DNA from: Adenanthera pavonina
Taxonomy: Eukaryota > Streptophyta > Magnoliopsida > Fabales > Fabaceae
NCBI GenBank assembly: GCA_026686845.1
Contig: JAIVEN010000016.1
Coordinates: forward strand, 7,891,501 to 7,955,500
Length of the DNA: 64,000 bases
Reading direction: 5' to 3'
Shown: positions 38,112 to 47,705 of the stretch, piece by piece
Layout: the number at the start of each line of letters is the position of its first letter
Numbering within the stretch: the first letter of the stretch is position 1
Made by a program: the position numbers and the translations under genes
Notes under the pieces: model-generated
Told to the model about the DNA's origin: nothing
What the model saw: the letters and a program-made list of their open reading frames with translations, nothing else
The model's database searches: none

Positions 38112-39630
38112 TGTTCACCACCAGGCTATATCGCAAGCGTACGAGCCGAGGTAATAGTAAAGTGATGAGTGAGTATCGTTTTCACAGGGACTTAGATTAA
38201 AAGTGATCAAACATTAGACATTGCATTTTAAATTAATTTGAGTAAAGTAATTAAAAGGTTCATTATTCGATTAACTTCTACTATGAAAGACAAGCATATA
38301 AAATCAGCAACAAGAACAACTAGGACTTGAAGAATTAAAAAAGACCTAGGATTATTCATCCCCCTTGTATTTCATAAATACCCAATTGAACTCCTGTTAC
38401 AATTGTTATTAATGCAAGATTATGTTAGTCAAGATGCCAATTCAGCTATATGTGCTCTCTCGAATCTCCACATAGCTGTTTAGTTTAATTAATTACGTAA
38501 TCTCTTAACTAGTTAATTAAACTCTCGAATTCAATTCAAATCCTAAGTAACTATATAAGGGTAGTGAGTATATCTCTACCCCACTAACACAACTCTTCAC
38601 TCAACAAAGTAAGATTCAAGTTTTCACATGACCTAACTCAAGTTCTCTATATAAGCTAGCTCTCTCAAGCATAACTTAAATAAACCAGACAATCTTATTG
38701 ATGGTCAAACAATAAGAGACATTAAGAATAGAGCTAAATCAACATAAAGATGACATTAATTACAAATATAATGGAGAAATGAGTATTTAATTCTTACAAG
38801 AATTCAGAATAATCCTAGAAATGGAACACTGGCCACTCATGTTCAACAAAATTATAACAAAATATATCTCAATCTGCATCATTATTGAACACAAGTAAGA
38901 AAAGGAAGAGGGAGATATAAGAAAATCAAAGAGGGAAGCTAAAATCTCTTCAATACTTCAAACCCTAGCTTCAATCTCCTTCAAGAAGCCAAACCCTAGC
39001 ACACCCAAGCTCCCAAAGTTGAGTTCTGGACGTCCTCTGCGTGCCCTAGCTCAACCTCCCTGAAAATTTACCTTAAACCCTTCAAATACTATGTTCAAGT
39101 GAAGCACTGCGTTTTGTTGATGAAGGGTTGCCGCCGTGGCTACAGTATCCAGGCTGCGGCTTCATGTTATCAGGCCGTGCTATTCAACTCACTTTTTGTC
39201 CTGGGGCCACAGCCTTATGTCATGAAGCCGCGACGTGGGAATCTCAGGTTTGTGGTCTTTCCTTACTGCCTACTATGAGGCTGCGACTTCGGTCTATCAA
39301 GCTGCGGCGTGGACTTCTTCAAAAGATTACTCCCTCCTTTGCTCGCATATCTTTCTGAAGTTCATTCTCTCCCTCTTTTCTTGGTCTCCTAACTCTACCA
39401 AAGGGGCTTGGTTGCTCCACTGCTCTCTCCATGAGATCTACAACAAAGATGATGATTTATAATCTTTTATGGGAATCAAATAATGCATAATAAGACAAAA
39501 ACATACTATTATGCATTATTAGAATTAACTTATACATTTTCCTATCTTGAGTGTAAAGTATATATGTACAAATATGAATGCTTAACTCAAGGAAAATGCG
39601 CTAAAAGGATGTAATTTGATATGATTAACA
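38112..39630 (-). repeat. 5' LTR of the deleted element
   Basis: 1519 bp, TGTTAATC at its start and GTGAACA at its end on the minus strand. Its terminal portion is repeated at 36984-37131, which identifies the truncated 3' LTR. Confidence 0.88.
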
Positions 39631-40622
39631 ACAACGCATACGGACATTCCTTTGGCTTACTAGGCACAACAAGCTTCTAACCAATGTTGAAAGACACAGG
39701 AGACACTTGGTTGATGACACCACTTGTCTGATCTACAGAGATGGGATAGAAGATATTGACCACGTTACTCAAACATGAGGTGAATAGCTTCTTCAAAAAA
39801 CCATTCGATACTCGACTCATCCAGAACATTTATCATAATAGAGAGGTCTCTTGGAGGATTCTTTTTGGACTAATATGATGGTTCCTTTGGAACACGAGAA
39901 ACAAAGCAATCTTCACCAAAGAAAGCCCCTCCACAATGAAGGTTGTTCAATTTGTTTGTGCTATGATTGACCACACCATGAAAGTACTCAATCTCCCGTC
40001 CAATATATGCAACTTATTTGAGTTTAATCTTTGATGTAACTCTGGCTTTGCTTTCATTATTGAGTGTCATCATCTTTATAATGACACTCTTTTTGTAAAT
40101 ACCTTTGTTTATTGTTATATATAGCCTTTTTAAAAAAAAAGTATTATCCAAACAGGCTCTAAAAAGATAAACTGATTATGTGATTTTGGTTAAGCATATA
40201 ATTACTAAATAAGTAATTACAGAAAGAGAGAAAGAGTGAATAATAGACTTTTTAGTTAACATGTATGTGGAAAACAAATAATTTGGTTCTGCAGTAAAAG
40301 ATATTTCCCCCGTAGAAAATGTAAGTTATTTTTAACTATTTTTTTATCACAAAGTTAAGAAAAGAAATCAAAAGTTAGCTATGTTATTAAATTTGTTAAA
40401 TAAAATAAATAATTTATAAAATGACTTATATTTTGATTTAAGAGATAACGCTTAAAACTGCTAATATTGACGAGCAATTATGTCTTAATATACTTTCCGT
40501 TTACACATCACAAAAACTAGAAAGCCTTCTGTGTTCGCATAGTGATGTGCCACATTGTCCACACATAATGACACAACCAACAACAAAGGGAGTACAATTT
40601 CAACAATCAAAAGTACTTTATA

Positions 40623-41081
40623 CTCCCTCGGGACATTTTTTATAAGACATTATCCATAAGGTCTTTTTTTTCTTCTTTTTATAAGTCACCTTATAATATA
40701 GTATTAAGTAATACTATTATATTTTTATCCTGATTATTTACTTTTGAATCTTGTAAATTGTCATTTAAAAGAGTAGAGTTCTGGGTAAAAATAGGTACGT
40801 GGCATGGCAGCATCAAATACATTTTTTATTGGTAAATTGTGTTTTTATTAGTATTATGAACTCAAATTTGATTGGTCAATTCTGATTTAAATAATATTTG
40901 TAACTCATATTTTAATTAGTTTTACATAATTTCTTGTATAATTATGATTGATAGCCTTATTTAATGATCATTGTATTATTTTAATTAGTGTGGGTAAAAA
41001 AAGATTTTTTTTTAATTTTAAAAATATAACTTACTTCCTTAATTAAAAGTGTGTTATATAAAGGAAAAGGAGGTGAGGGAA
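40623..41081. mobile_element. Stowaway-like MITE downstream of the UGT pseudogene
   Basis: The left end CTCCCTCGGGACATTTT and the right end TTCCCTCACCTCCTTTT (minus strand) are flanked by TA. The interior is AT-rich and non-coding. It lies only in copy 1 of the tandem duplication. Confidence 0.5.
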
Positions 41082-41179
41082 TATTTATTTATGCATGGAT
41101 TAGACGATCGCAAGATATAGTATGGAGCTTGACAAACACAATTAGCATCTAACAGAAAACAAAATAAAGGCATAAGAAA

Positions 41180-42588
41180 TTATGGGATGCGTTGTGGATC
41201 GCGAAGCTCACTAAAGTGCTTCGCCAAAGCATCCAACTGTTTGTGAGAGCTTCCTTCTGGCTCTATGGCTTGTAAAGCTGCTTACTTGAGCTGTTTGGCA
41301 CGAGCCCTCTGCGTGCTATTCTCGTGCAACGACCTCTTTATAATCTCACTCAATTCCGCCGCCTCAGGAACGTTTTTGGTCCCTTCTCTGGCTCGAAAAC
41401 CAGCACCCAACTCATCTACTATTAGCTTCGCATTCGTATATTGGTTTACATCCATTGGCCACATCATCAATACCACCCCAGCAGCGAGCCCTTCCAACAC
41501 CGAGTTCCACCCACAGTGCGTCAGGAATGAACCCACGGCTCTGTGACCCAATATGGCTAGCTGTGGTGCCCAACCCTTTATCACGAAACCTCTTCCTCCC
41601 ACTCGATCCTCGAACTCCTCCGGGATGACACCGATGTCTTGTCCAATGTGTCGCTCGTCCGGGCCCCTCACGGACAGGATGAAATGTACACCACTCACCT
41701 CTAAAGTGTTGATCACCACCTCCATTTGGCGGTTGGTCAGCACCGTGTGACTCCCGAAGCACACATAAATCACGGAACAGTCAGAACGAGAGGCGAGCCA
41801 CGCCATCACCTCCTGACACGGAACGGAGCTGGACCGACCTCTATCCGTGAGTCTGAGCCTGAGTCCAATGGAGTCATCATCATGCTTGGGTGGCAAAACG
41901 GGGCCGACAGCCCACACTCGGTTGCACCTAAAGTCGCTCATCATGTGATTTAGGTAAACTCGGTGAATCTGTTGAACACAACACCCGAACTAGCTATGTT
42001 GTCCGGCGTATTTATCCTGAGAAAATCCCATTCTGGATCTCTTTTCTTATTCTTTCGGTAGTAATGGCTGAGTTGCCACCAAGGGTATACAGGGGAGTTG
42101 GGGATATTAGGGAAGGAAATGAGAGAGTTGGCATTAGCGGGGTCAGGATTTACTGGGAGATCGCGCCAGAGAGAGTAGGAGAAGGATAGGGCGAAGGCGC
42201 CAGAGGGAGAGAACACAAGACGGGGCAGACGGAGATCACGTGCGAGGTGGTGGATCCAGCCGAGGAAGAAATCGGAAATGATGACGACGGGAGGCAAAGG
42301 ATAGGATTGAACCCAGGATAGTAGGAGGGGATGGTGAAGTTGGCGCATGGCGGAGACGACAGGGAAGGGCCCCTTGTGGTTGGGATCGGGGAGGAGGAGG
42401 TGTTGGAGGAAAGGAGCGTAGGAGGGAAGCAGGGGTTGGAGTAAAGGGAGGTTGGAAGGGGTGATCAAAACGGTGACGTAAAGGCCCCGAGAAGCAAGGC
42501 GTTTTGTGAGGTCAATGAGGGGGATAATGTGGCCGGAAGAGGGGAATGGATAGGCGAGGATATGGGTGTGTTGGTGCGTGGAAGTCAT
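41180..42588 (-). pseudogene. UGT89-like glycosyltransferase pseudogene
   Basis: A near-identical relative of the intact gene at 46305-47705. The first 205 or so residues are open from the ATG at 42588, including the catalytic-His segment SSGHIIP. A 10-nt deletion near 41955 (relative to the intact copy) then shifts the frame to an immediate stop. The second half is open to 41282, where a Gln codon (CAA) has become TAA, 34 or so residues before the original end at about 41180. The PSPG box is present (WAPQLAIL...HCGWNS...), but the penultimate Asp is Asn (DVNQ against GADQ). It cannot make a full enzyme. It is the copy-1 UGT of the duplication. Confidence 0.92.
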
Positions 42589-43450
42589 GTTGCAGAAGAA
42601 GAAGAAGAATATGAGAATGGAGGAATGATATCATATTGCGTCAATTTTACGGAAGAATAAGGATGGGACGGTGGAGAGAAGGCTTCCAGTGAGACTTGAG
42701 AGGCTTCCCGTTTTGTGTATAAACCGAGTAGGCAGTGACTAACCCAGCCATATTTTCATTATGAAACTTTCCCAAGTTTTTTTTGGGGCAGCAATTATTA
42801 TGTTCCCAAATTGGAAATCGCATATTGACCTTTCATTTTGGTATTTATATTGACCTATTATAACATCATCCCTGACTTTTCAATATAACTTTACATTCAA
42901 ATTTTTTTTCCAATAAATCACCAGCGCTTGTTCTATTGGTCCCTAATTAACCTGGATCAAATCAAATCATATGTGGGATCATAAGGGTGATCAAGTTCTC
43001 TCAATAAGTATTTAACCGTTACATATCTAAGGCTCAATCAAACTCAAAACAATGATAAAATGCATTTCACCAGTTAAGTTACTCACTCGTGAATCTTGCT
43101 TGCATTGCAATTTGCAATTGCACTTTGTGGATTGGATTCTTTTAAAAAGATAATTTAAATGTCAGTTTAATGATTTGACCGTTTTATCTTTAAATCTGAG
43201 ACATTAATTTCACCCACGTATCGGATCTGCCATACCATATAATTTGTGCAATCGCAAGTTACCTAACATTGTCATTACCCACCTCCAAACTACCCACATT
43301 TTTTACCGCAACCTTTTTCCCCCAAAAAAGTCGTTGACGTATGAAATTCTGGGACATAGCCTCCCAATCACAGGTCATGTACGTGCGTATGGTTTCATTT
43401 ACAGTTTACTTCGTCCAAAGCTCATGAAGGGGGCAACCTATTTCTTACCC
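42589..43450. other. Copy-1 arm of the tandem duplication, ending in a bZIP promoter relic
   Basis: No gene. Segments at about 43100-43140 and 43260-43450 match 48490-48530 and 49725-49960, the latter being the proximal promoter of the bZIP gene. The similarity ends near 43450. Confidence 0.65.
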
Positions 43451-43606
43451 TAGGGTTTGTTTGGTTGGAGATGAAAATGGGAATGATACAGTTCTCTTCC
43501 ATGAACATTATAACCTCTCTTTTTTTTTTTTGTCTATAAAGTCATTTTATTATATATCAAACATAATTTTTATACTTTCCTTCATCTCTCTCCTTTTCTC
43601 CAATTA

Positions 43607-43903
43607 CTCCCTTTGGTCCAATTGGCAAAAAAAAAACTATTCCATTCCATTCTTAATATAAGGTATTTTTAACCAAATTACATGGATTAAGGATGAAAGT
43701 TAAAATTAGTTTACTAATCTAACTTTTTAAAAAATCACAATATTTTTTTTAAAATTATTCTTATTGGATTTGTTTATTTTTCTCTTTCTTGTGAATTAAA
43801 GAGATTATTTTCTGTTAATACAAAATAATAATACCTTATATTTTGGAAATGATCCTACATTTAAGATTAAAATAAAAGATATTATATTTAACATTGAAGA
43901 GAG
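43607..43903. mobile_element. Stowaway-like MITE at the duplication junction
   Basis: CTCCCTTTGGTCC at the left and CTCTCTTCAATGT (minus strand) at the right, flanked by TA at 43605-43606 and 43904-43905. The interior is AT-rich. Confidence 0.5.
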
Positions 43904-43968
43904 TAATTTTTTATGAAGCAAACACAGCATAAGTTCAAATTTTTTCTTCCTCTTTCCTTGATAAACCA

Positions 43969-45012
43969 TAGGGGTGGGGGAAATCGGGTTGGACCAGGTT
44001 TTTTATTAGCCCAAGGTCTGGTCTTGTTGGGGGATCAAGTTTGGTCTAGTTGCCCATGGTCTAGTCTGATCTTATCTGGTCAGTGGACTAGATAGGGTCA
44101 GATTGGTCCAACTCGTGCTGAACCGGGTTCTAACCCTTTTTTTTAAAGAAAAAATCAAGTTTCTATTTAACTAAAAAAAATAGAAAAAAGAAAAAACCAT
44201 AAAAAGATTGTTTTTAAAGAAATCAATATAAATATATAAGGTTACCTTTGAGAATTTATGATGGAATGGATAGAACAATTATTAATACAATTGATTAGAA
44301 TAGAATCAAAATGGGTGGAAGGAAATGAAATATTTCATTGTTTGGGAGTTTTATAAAAAAAATTGTTTTATTTAATTGTTGTTTAAAATATATTATAAAA
44401 TAAATAGAATAGGATATTTTTTTAATATTACCCTTATAAATTTATTTAAATGAAAAATCTAATAGTTATTAATTTGAGAAAAATTAAATTTTCTTTTAAG
44501 TTATAATCATATATACTTATCCCAATAAAAGAAAATTTAAATATTATATTATCAATTGAAGTGGTGAATAAAATGTTAAGTGATTACTTGATATAGGAAA
44601 TCTAAGGAAAGTTAAACTTCTCGAAAAGTAGATTATTCCGTTTTAATTAAAAAAATTCATGTTATAAAAAGTTGGATTTCACCTTGTGAAGTTATATTTC
44701 ATCACTAAATCTTATAAAAGTTTTACTTCCAAGTTTTTTTTTTTATATTTTTTCCAAAATATTCCCAACTTCTTAATATTTTTTAAATTGAAAATAGTAT
44801 ATAAAAAAAATTTATATACACCATTGGGCCAGGCAAGATCAGCCTGATGGGGTTATCCAAAGTCTAGTCTTATCCAGTCAAGTGGTCTGACCCGAACATT
44901 GAGTTTCTGTATCAGGTTGAAAGGAGTTTCTGTATCAGGTTGAAAGGATGGGATTTTTTTGAGCTAGACTTCTTCGAATTGGACTGAGTGCGGGTTTTTT
45001 GCTCCACCCCTA
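43969..45012. mobile_element. hAT-like non-autonomous DNA transposon
   Basis: Ends TAGGGGTGG and CCACCCCTA form terminal inverted repeats. Flanking 8-mers ATAAACCA and GTAAACAG share TAAAC, as an eroded 8-bp hAT target duplication. The subterminal regions are rich in GGTCTAGTC/GGTCTGGTC words on both sides. No transposase frame is present. Length 1044 bp. Confidence 0.7.
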
Positions 45013-45059
45013 GTAAACAGTAAGTTCAAATTCAATGCTTCTTTAAATGACTATGTAAT

Positions 45060-45302
45060 CGAGCACATGCTTGGCCTGTTGGATGATGCAACAATCAGTT
45101 ACTTCACCTGAAATAGGAGCCCCATGGTCGGCGCATCAAATTCCACAATAATCATTCAGGTTGGTTATCATTGGACGATTGGAATTGGACAGTTCACACG
45201 TGTCAGATCGGCCCAACTCTATTTTAGTCAGCTGTGGCCCAATACGTCATTAGAATAGGCCCAAACTCCAGGCATTAGGATCACCCAAAGCATAATATTG
45301 TC
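45060..45302 (-). pseudogene. Fragment of RING/PHD gene exon 1 plus its promoter
   Basis: The plus strand around CCCATGGTCGGCG (about 45121-45133) aligns with 21190-21250, which encodes part of the RING finger on the minus strand, and with 21105-21180 to its left with a deletion of about 20 bases. To its right, CACCCAAAGCATAAT... (about 45282) matches the RING gene upstream sequence at about 21598. Most of the N-terminal coding sequence between them is missing. It is the truncated left edge of duplication copy 2 and cannot encode a protein. Confidence 0.8.
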
Positions 45303-45309
45303 GGCCTAT

Positions 45310-46300
45310 AGGTTTTTTTGGGCCTGATCCTTCATAGGTAAAAAAAAAAGAAAGCAGGTTAATATGAACCCCAAAAAAGGTCAGATACAAAATGATCGAT
45401 TTTGAAATGTTTGATCGTAGTATGGGTTATATTCAATTTTTTTTTCAAACCCAGCTCGAACTACAAAATATTTTTTACCATTTTCATATTTTTAAGTTTG
45501 ATTATTAATAGCATATCATTACCATTACATGTTGTAAGCGAAACTCTCTCATTTTTTCTTAACTCTATCATTTTGGAGGGACCTCTGTTTTTTTTTTTGT
45601 GTTGTGTATTATTATTATTATTATTTATAAATGAATGGTTTTTAGGGTGAGATACGCAAATATAATTTTAGTTAAGCATATAATTACACAAGCAATCTGG
45701 AGAGTGACGGAGAGATTAGCTAACATTCTTTTTATATATATATATATATATATATATAACTATTGCACATAGTATCTTAGGATATTCTGGATTCATTACC
45801 AGCTCCAAACTAATCCAGAACCTGTTCTGCTGGATGTTATAGTGGTAATGGTACCGATAAAAAACTCTCTTTAAGAACTTATTTTTAGGCTGCTACACTT
45901 TTCAGGAATCGAAATCTCCAACCCCAAGAAATATTGATCAAGTTTGTTTGTGATCTCTTGCTAGGGCGTCCATTGATTAGCCCATTGATTACCGACCTTT
46001 CTATTTCAGAAGTAAATATTCTTTAGGCAAGACATAATAAATAAATAATAATTAAGAAAATTAATAAGAGCCTCGCCTTTATGTCATGATATGATATGCA
46101 GCGCGTTCGTAGAAACGCTTCCCTGTTCGCAAGATTCATGTGCCATAATATTCTCCATACAGAATTACCCCGCAATACCGGAAAGAATACAGTTCCCCCA
46201 ACGAAAGCATATGTATGTGTCCATTACACACACGACGAGATCAAGTGTTGAGCTTGATAATTACAATTGGAATCCACCATAAAACAATTTAAAAAAAAAA
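45310..46300. other. Copy-2 spacer between RING fragment and UGT
   Basis: No gene. The words around 45640-45715 (GGTGAGATACGCAA, then TTAAGCATATAATTAC) match sequences now on either side of the LINE in copy 1 (about 22287 and 40190). A TA microsatellite lies at 45733-45758. Confidence 0.6.
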
Positions 46301-46304
46301 ACAC

Positions 46305-47705
46305 CTATTTATCGTGAAGCTCACAAAAGTGCTTCACCAAAGCATCTAACTGTTTCTGGGAGCTTCCTTTTGGTTTGATGGCATCTAAAGCCGCTTGCTT
46401 AAGCTGTCTGGCTCGTGCCCTCTGCGTGCTATTCTCTTGCAACGACCTCTTTATAATCTCACTCAATTCCCCCGCCTCCGGAACGTTTTCTGTCCCCTCT
46501 GCGGCTCGAATCCCCGCACCTAACTCATCCACTATCAGCTTCGCATTCGTATACTGGTCTGCACCCATCGGCCACGTCGTCATCATCACTCCGGCGGCTA
46601 GCCCTTCCAGCACCGAGTTCCACCCGCAGTGCGTCAGGAACGAACCCACGGCTCTGTGACCCAATATGGCTAGCTGTGGCGCCCACCCCTTTATCACAAA
46701 ACCCCTTCCTCTTACTCGATCCTCGAACTCCTCCGAGATAACGCCGATGTCTTGGCCCACGTGTCGCTCGTCCGGGCCCCTCACGGACAGAATGAAATGG
46801 ACCCCGCTCACCTCCAACGCATTGGTCAGCGCCTCCATTTGGCGGCTGGTCAGCACCGTGCGACTGCCGAAGCACACATAAATCACGGAACAGTCAGAAC
46901 GAGCGTCGAGCCACGTCAGTACCTCGTGATACGGGACGGAGCTGGACCCACCTCTATTAGCTGCTTCGACTTCGACGGAGTACTCATCATCCTTGGGTGG
47001 CAAAACGGGACCGACAGCCCACACTCGGTCGTACCCGAGGTCGGTCTTCATGTGATCCAAGTAAACTCTCTCCAACTGGGTGAATGTGTTGAACACGACA
47101 CCACAACTAGCGATGTTGTCCAGCATATTTTGCCTGTGGAAATCCCATTCTGGGTCTCCCTTCTTGTTCTCCCTATAGCAGTGTTGGAGTTGCCACCAAG
47201 GGTACACAGGGCAGTTGGGGATATTAGGGAAGGAAATGAGAGAGTTGGCATTGGCGGGGTCAGGATTTACTGGGAGATCGCGCCAGAGAGAGTAGGAGAA
47301 GGATAGGGCGAAGGCGCCAGAGGGAGAGAACACAAAACGGGGCAGACGGAGATCACGTGCGAGGTGGTGGGTCCAGCCGAGGAAGAAATCGGAAATGATG
47401 GCGACGGGAGGCGAAGGATGAGATTGAACCCAGGATAGTAGGAGAGGATGGTGAAGTTGGCGCATGGCGGTGACAACGGGGAAGAGCCTCCTCTGGTTGG
47501 GATCGGGGAGGAGGAGGGTTTGGAGGAAAGGAGCGTGGGAGGGAAGCAGGGGTTGGAGTAAAGGGAGGTTGGAAGGGGTGATCAAAACGGTGACGTAAAG
47601 GCCCCGAGAAGCGAGGCGTTTTGTGAGGTCAAGGAGGGGGATAATATGGCCGGAAGAGGGGAACGGATAGGCGAGGACATGGGGGTGTTTGTGTGAGGCG
47701 GTCAT
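46305..47705 (-). CDS. UGT89-like UDP-glycosyltransferase, intact
   Basis: Family 1 glycosyltransferase of 466 residues, intronless, cytosolic with no signal peptide. It transfers a sugar from a UDP-sugar to a small hydroxylated acceptor; flavonols and benzoates are known substrates of UGT89B enzymes, but the acceptor here is unknown. The catalytic His is H20 (PFPSSGHIIPLLDL) and the partner Asp is probably D106 (IISDFFLG). The 44-residue PSPG box runs W341-Q384 (WAPQLAILGH, THCGWNS, ending DQ); a terminal Gln usually favours UDP-glucose. The length and full PSPG box indicate a functional enzyme. The ATG at 47705 gives the usual UGT89 N-terminus. The relative at 41.2-42.6 kb is a pseudogene, so this is the only working copy in the window. 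Confidence 0.94.
   Translation of the reverse strand: MTASHKHPHVLAYPFPSSGHIIPLLDLTKRLASRGLYVTVLITPSNLPLLQPLLPSHAPFLQTLLLPDPNQRRLFPVVTAMRQLHHPLLLSWVQSHPSPPVAIISDFFLGWTHHLARDLRLPRFVFSPSGAFALSFSYSLWRDLPVNPDPANANSLISFPNIPNCPVYPWWQLQHCYRENKKGDPEWDFHRQNMLDNIASCGVVFNTFTQLERVYLDHMKTDLGYDRVWAVGPVLPPKDDEYSVEVEAANRGGSSSVPYHEVLTWLDARSDCSVIYVCFGSRTVLTSRQMEALTNALEVSGVHFILSVRGPDERHVGQDIGVISEEFEDRVRGRGFVIKGWAPQLAILGHRAVGSFLTHCGWNSVLEGLAAGVMMTTWPMGADQYTNAKLIVDELGAGIRAAEGTENVPEAGELSEIIKRSLQENSTQRARARQLKQAALDAIKPKGSSQKQLDALVKHFCELHDK

Larger units (their letters stand above)
36984..39630 (-). mobile_element. Internally deleted LTR retrotransposon, minus strand
   Basis: Flanked by a perfect ACAAC duplication (36979-36983 and 39631-39635); removing it restores the LINE frame across PGAQ-RIRTF. 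Reading on the minus strand: a 5' LTR (39630-38112), primer site, gag, then an abrupt junction at about 37131 into the last roughly 147 bp of the 3' LTR. A single internal deletion thus removed the end of gag, all of pol and most of the 3' LTR. It is of the same broad gypsy group as the element at 24.3 kb but has different LTRs. Confidence 0.88.
31605..40032 (+). pseudogene. LINE ORF2 (endonuclease-reverse transcriptase), interrupted and full of stops
   Basis: The endonuclease region (about 31605-32300) is broken by stops and frame changes. The reverse transcriptase is clearest at 32577-34145: FRPISMCTILYKVITKVIGK, IKVDLEKAFDKL, GDPFSPYIF and the catalytic FADD box (about 33644-33658). Downstream blocks at 36398-36983 and 39636-40030 continue the C-terminal part (WNHIWKWPGAQ then RIRTFLWLTRHNKLLTN). 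Stops interrupt conserved motifs, such as TAA for Gln in the RQGDP motif near 33509. It is split at 34164 and 36984 by LTR elements. Confidence 0.85.
22636..40140 (+). mobile_element. L1-type LINE retrotransposon, split by three later insertions
   Basis: Removing the three insertions and one copy of each of their target duplications leaves about 5.6 kb, a normal full length for a plant L1 LINE. Order: ORF1 with DUF4283-like region and zinc knuckle, endonuclease, reverse transcriptase, then a C-terminal region, ending in poly(A) at 40132-40140. A degenerate target duplication is visible: GTACTATATAAACAA (22621-22635) and GTATTATCCAAACAG (40141-40155), 11 of 15 matching. Many stops and frameshifts mean it is dead. 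It is the oldest layer here because all three other elements interrupt its reading frames. Confidence 0.88.

Noticed and set aside
41282..41944. A separate short glycosyltransferase gene
   Set aside because: It is the frameshifted second half of the UGT pseudogene, in line with the 41950-42588 half.
43969..45012. LTR or solo LTR at 44-45 kb
   Set aside because: Ends are TAGGGGTGG/CCACCCCTA inverted repeats with an 8-bp-type flank, not TG...CA, which fits hAT.
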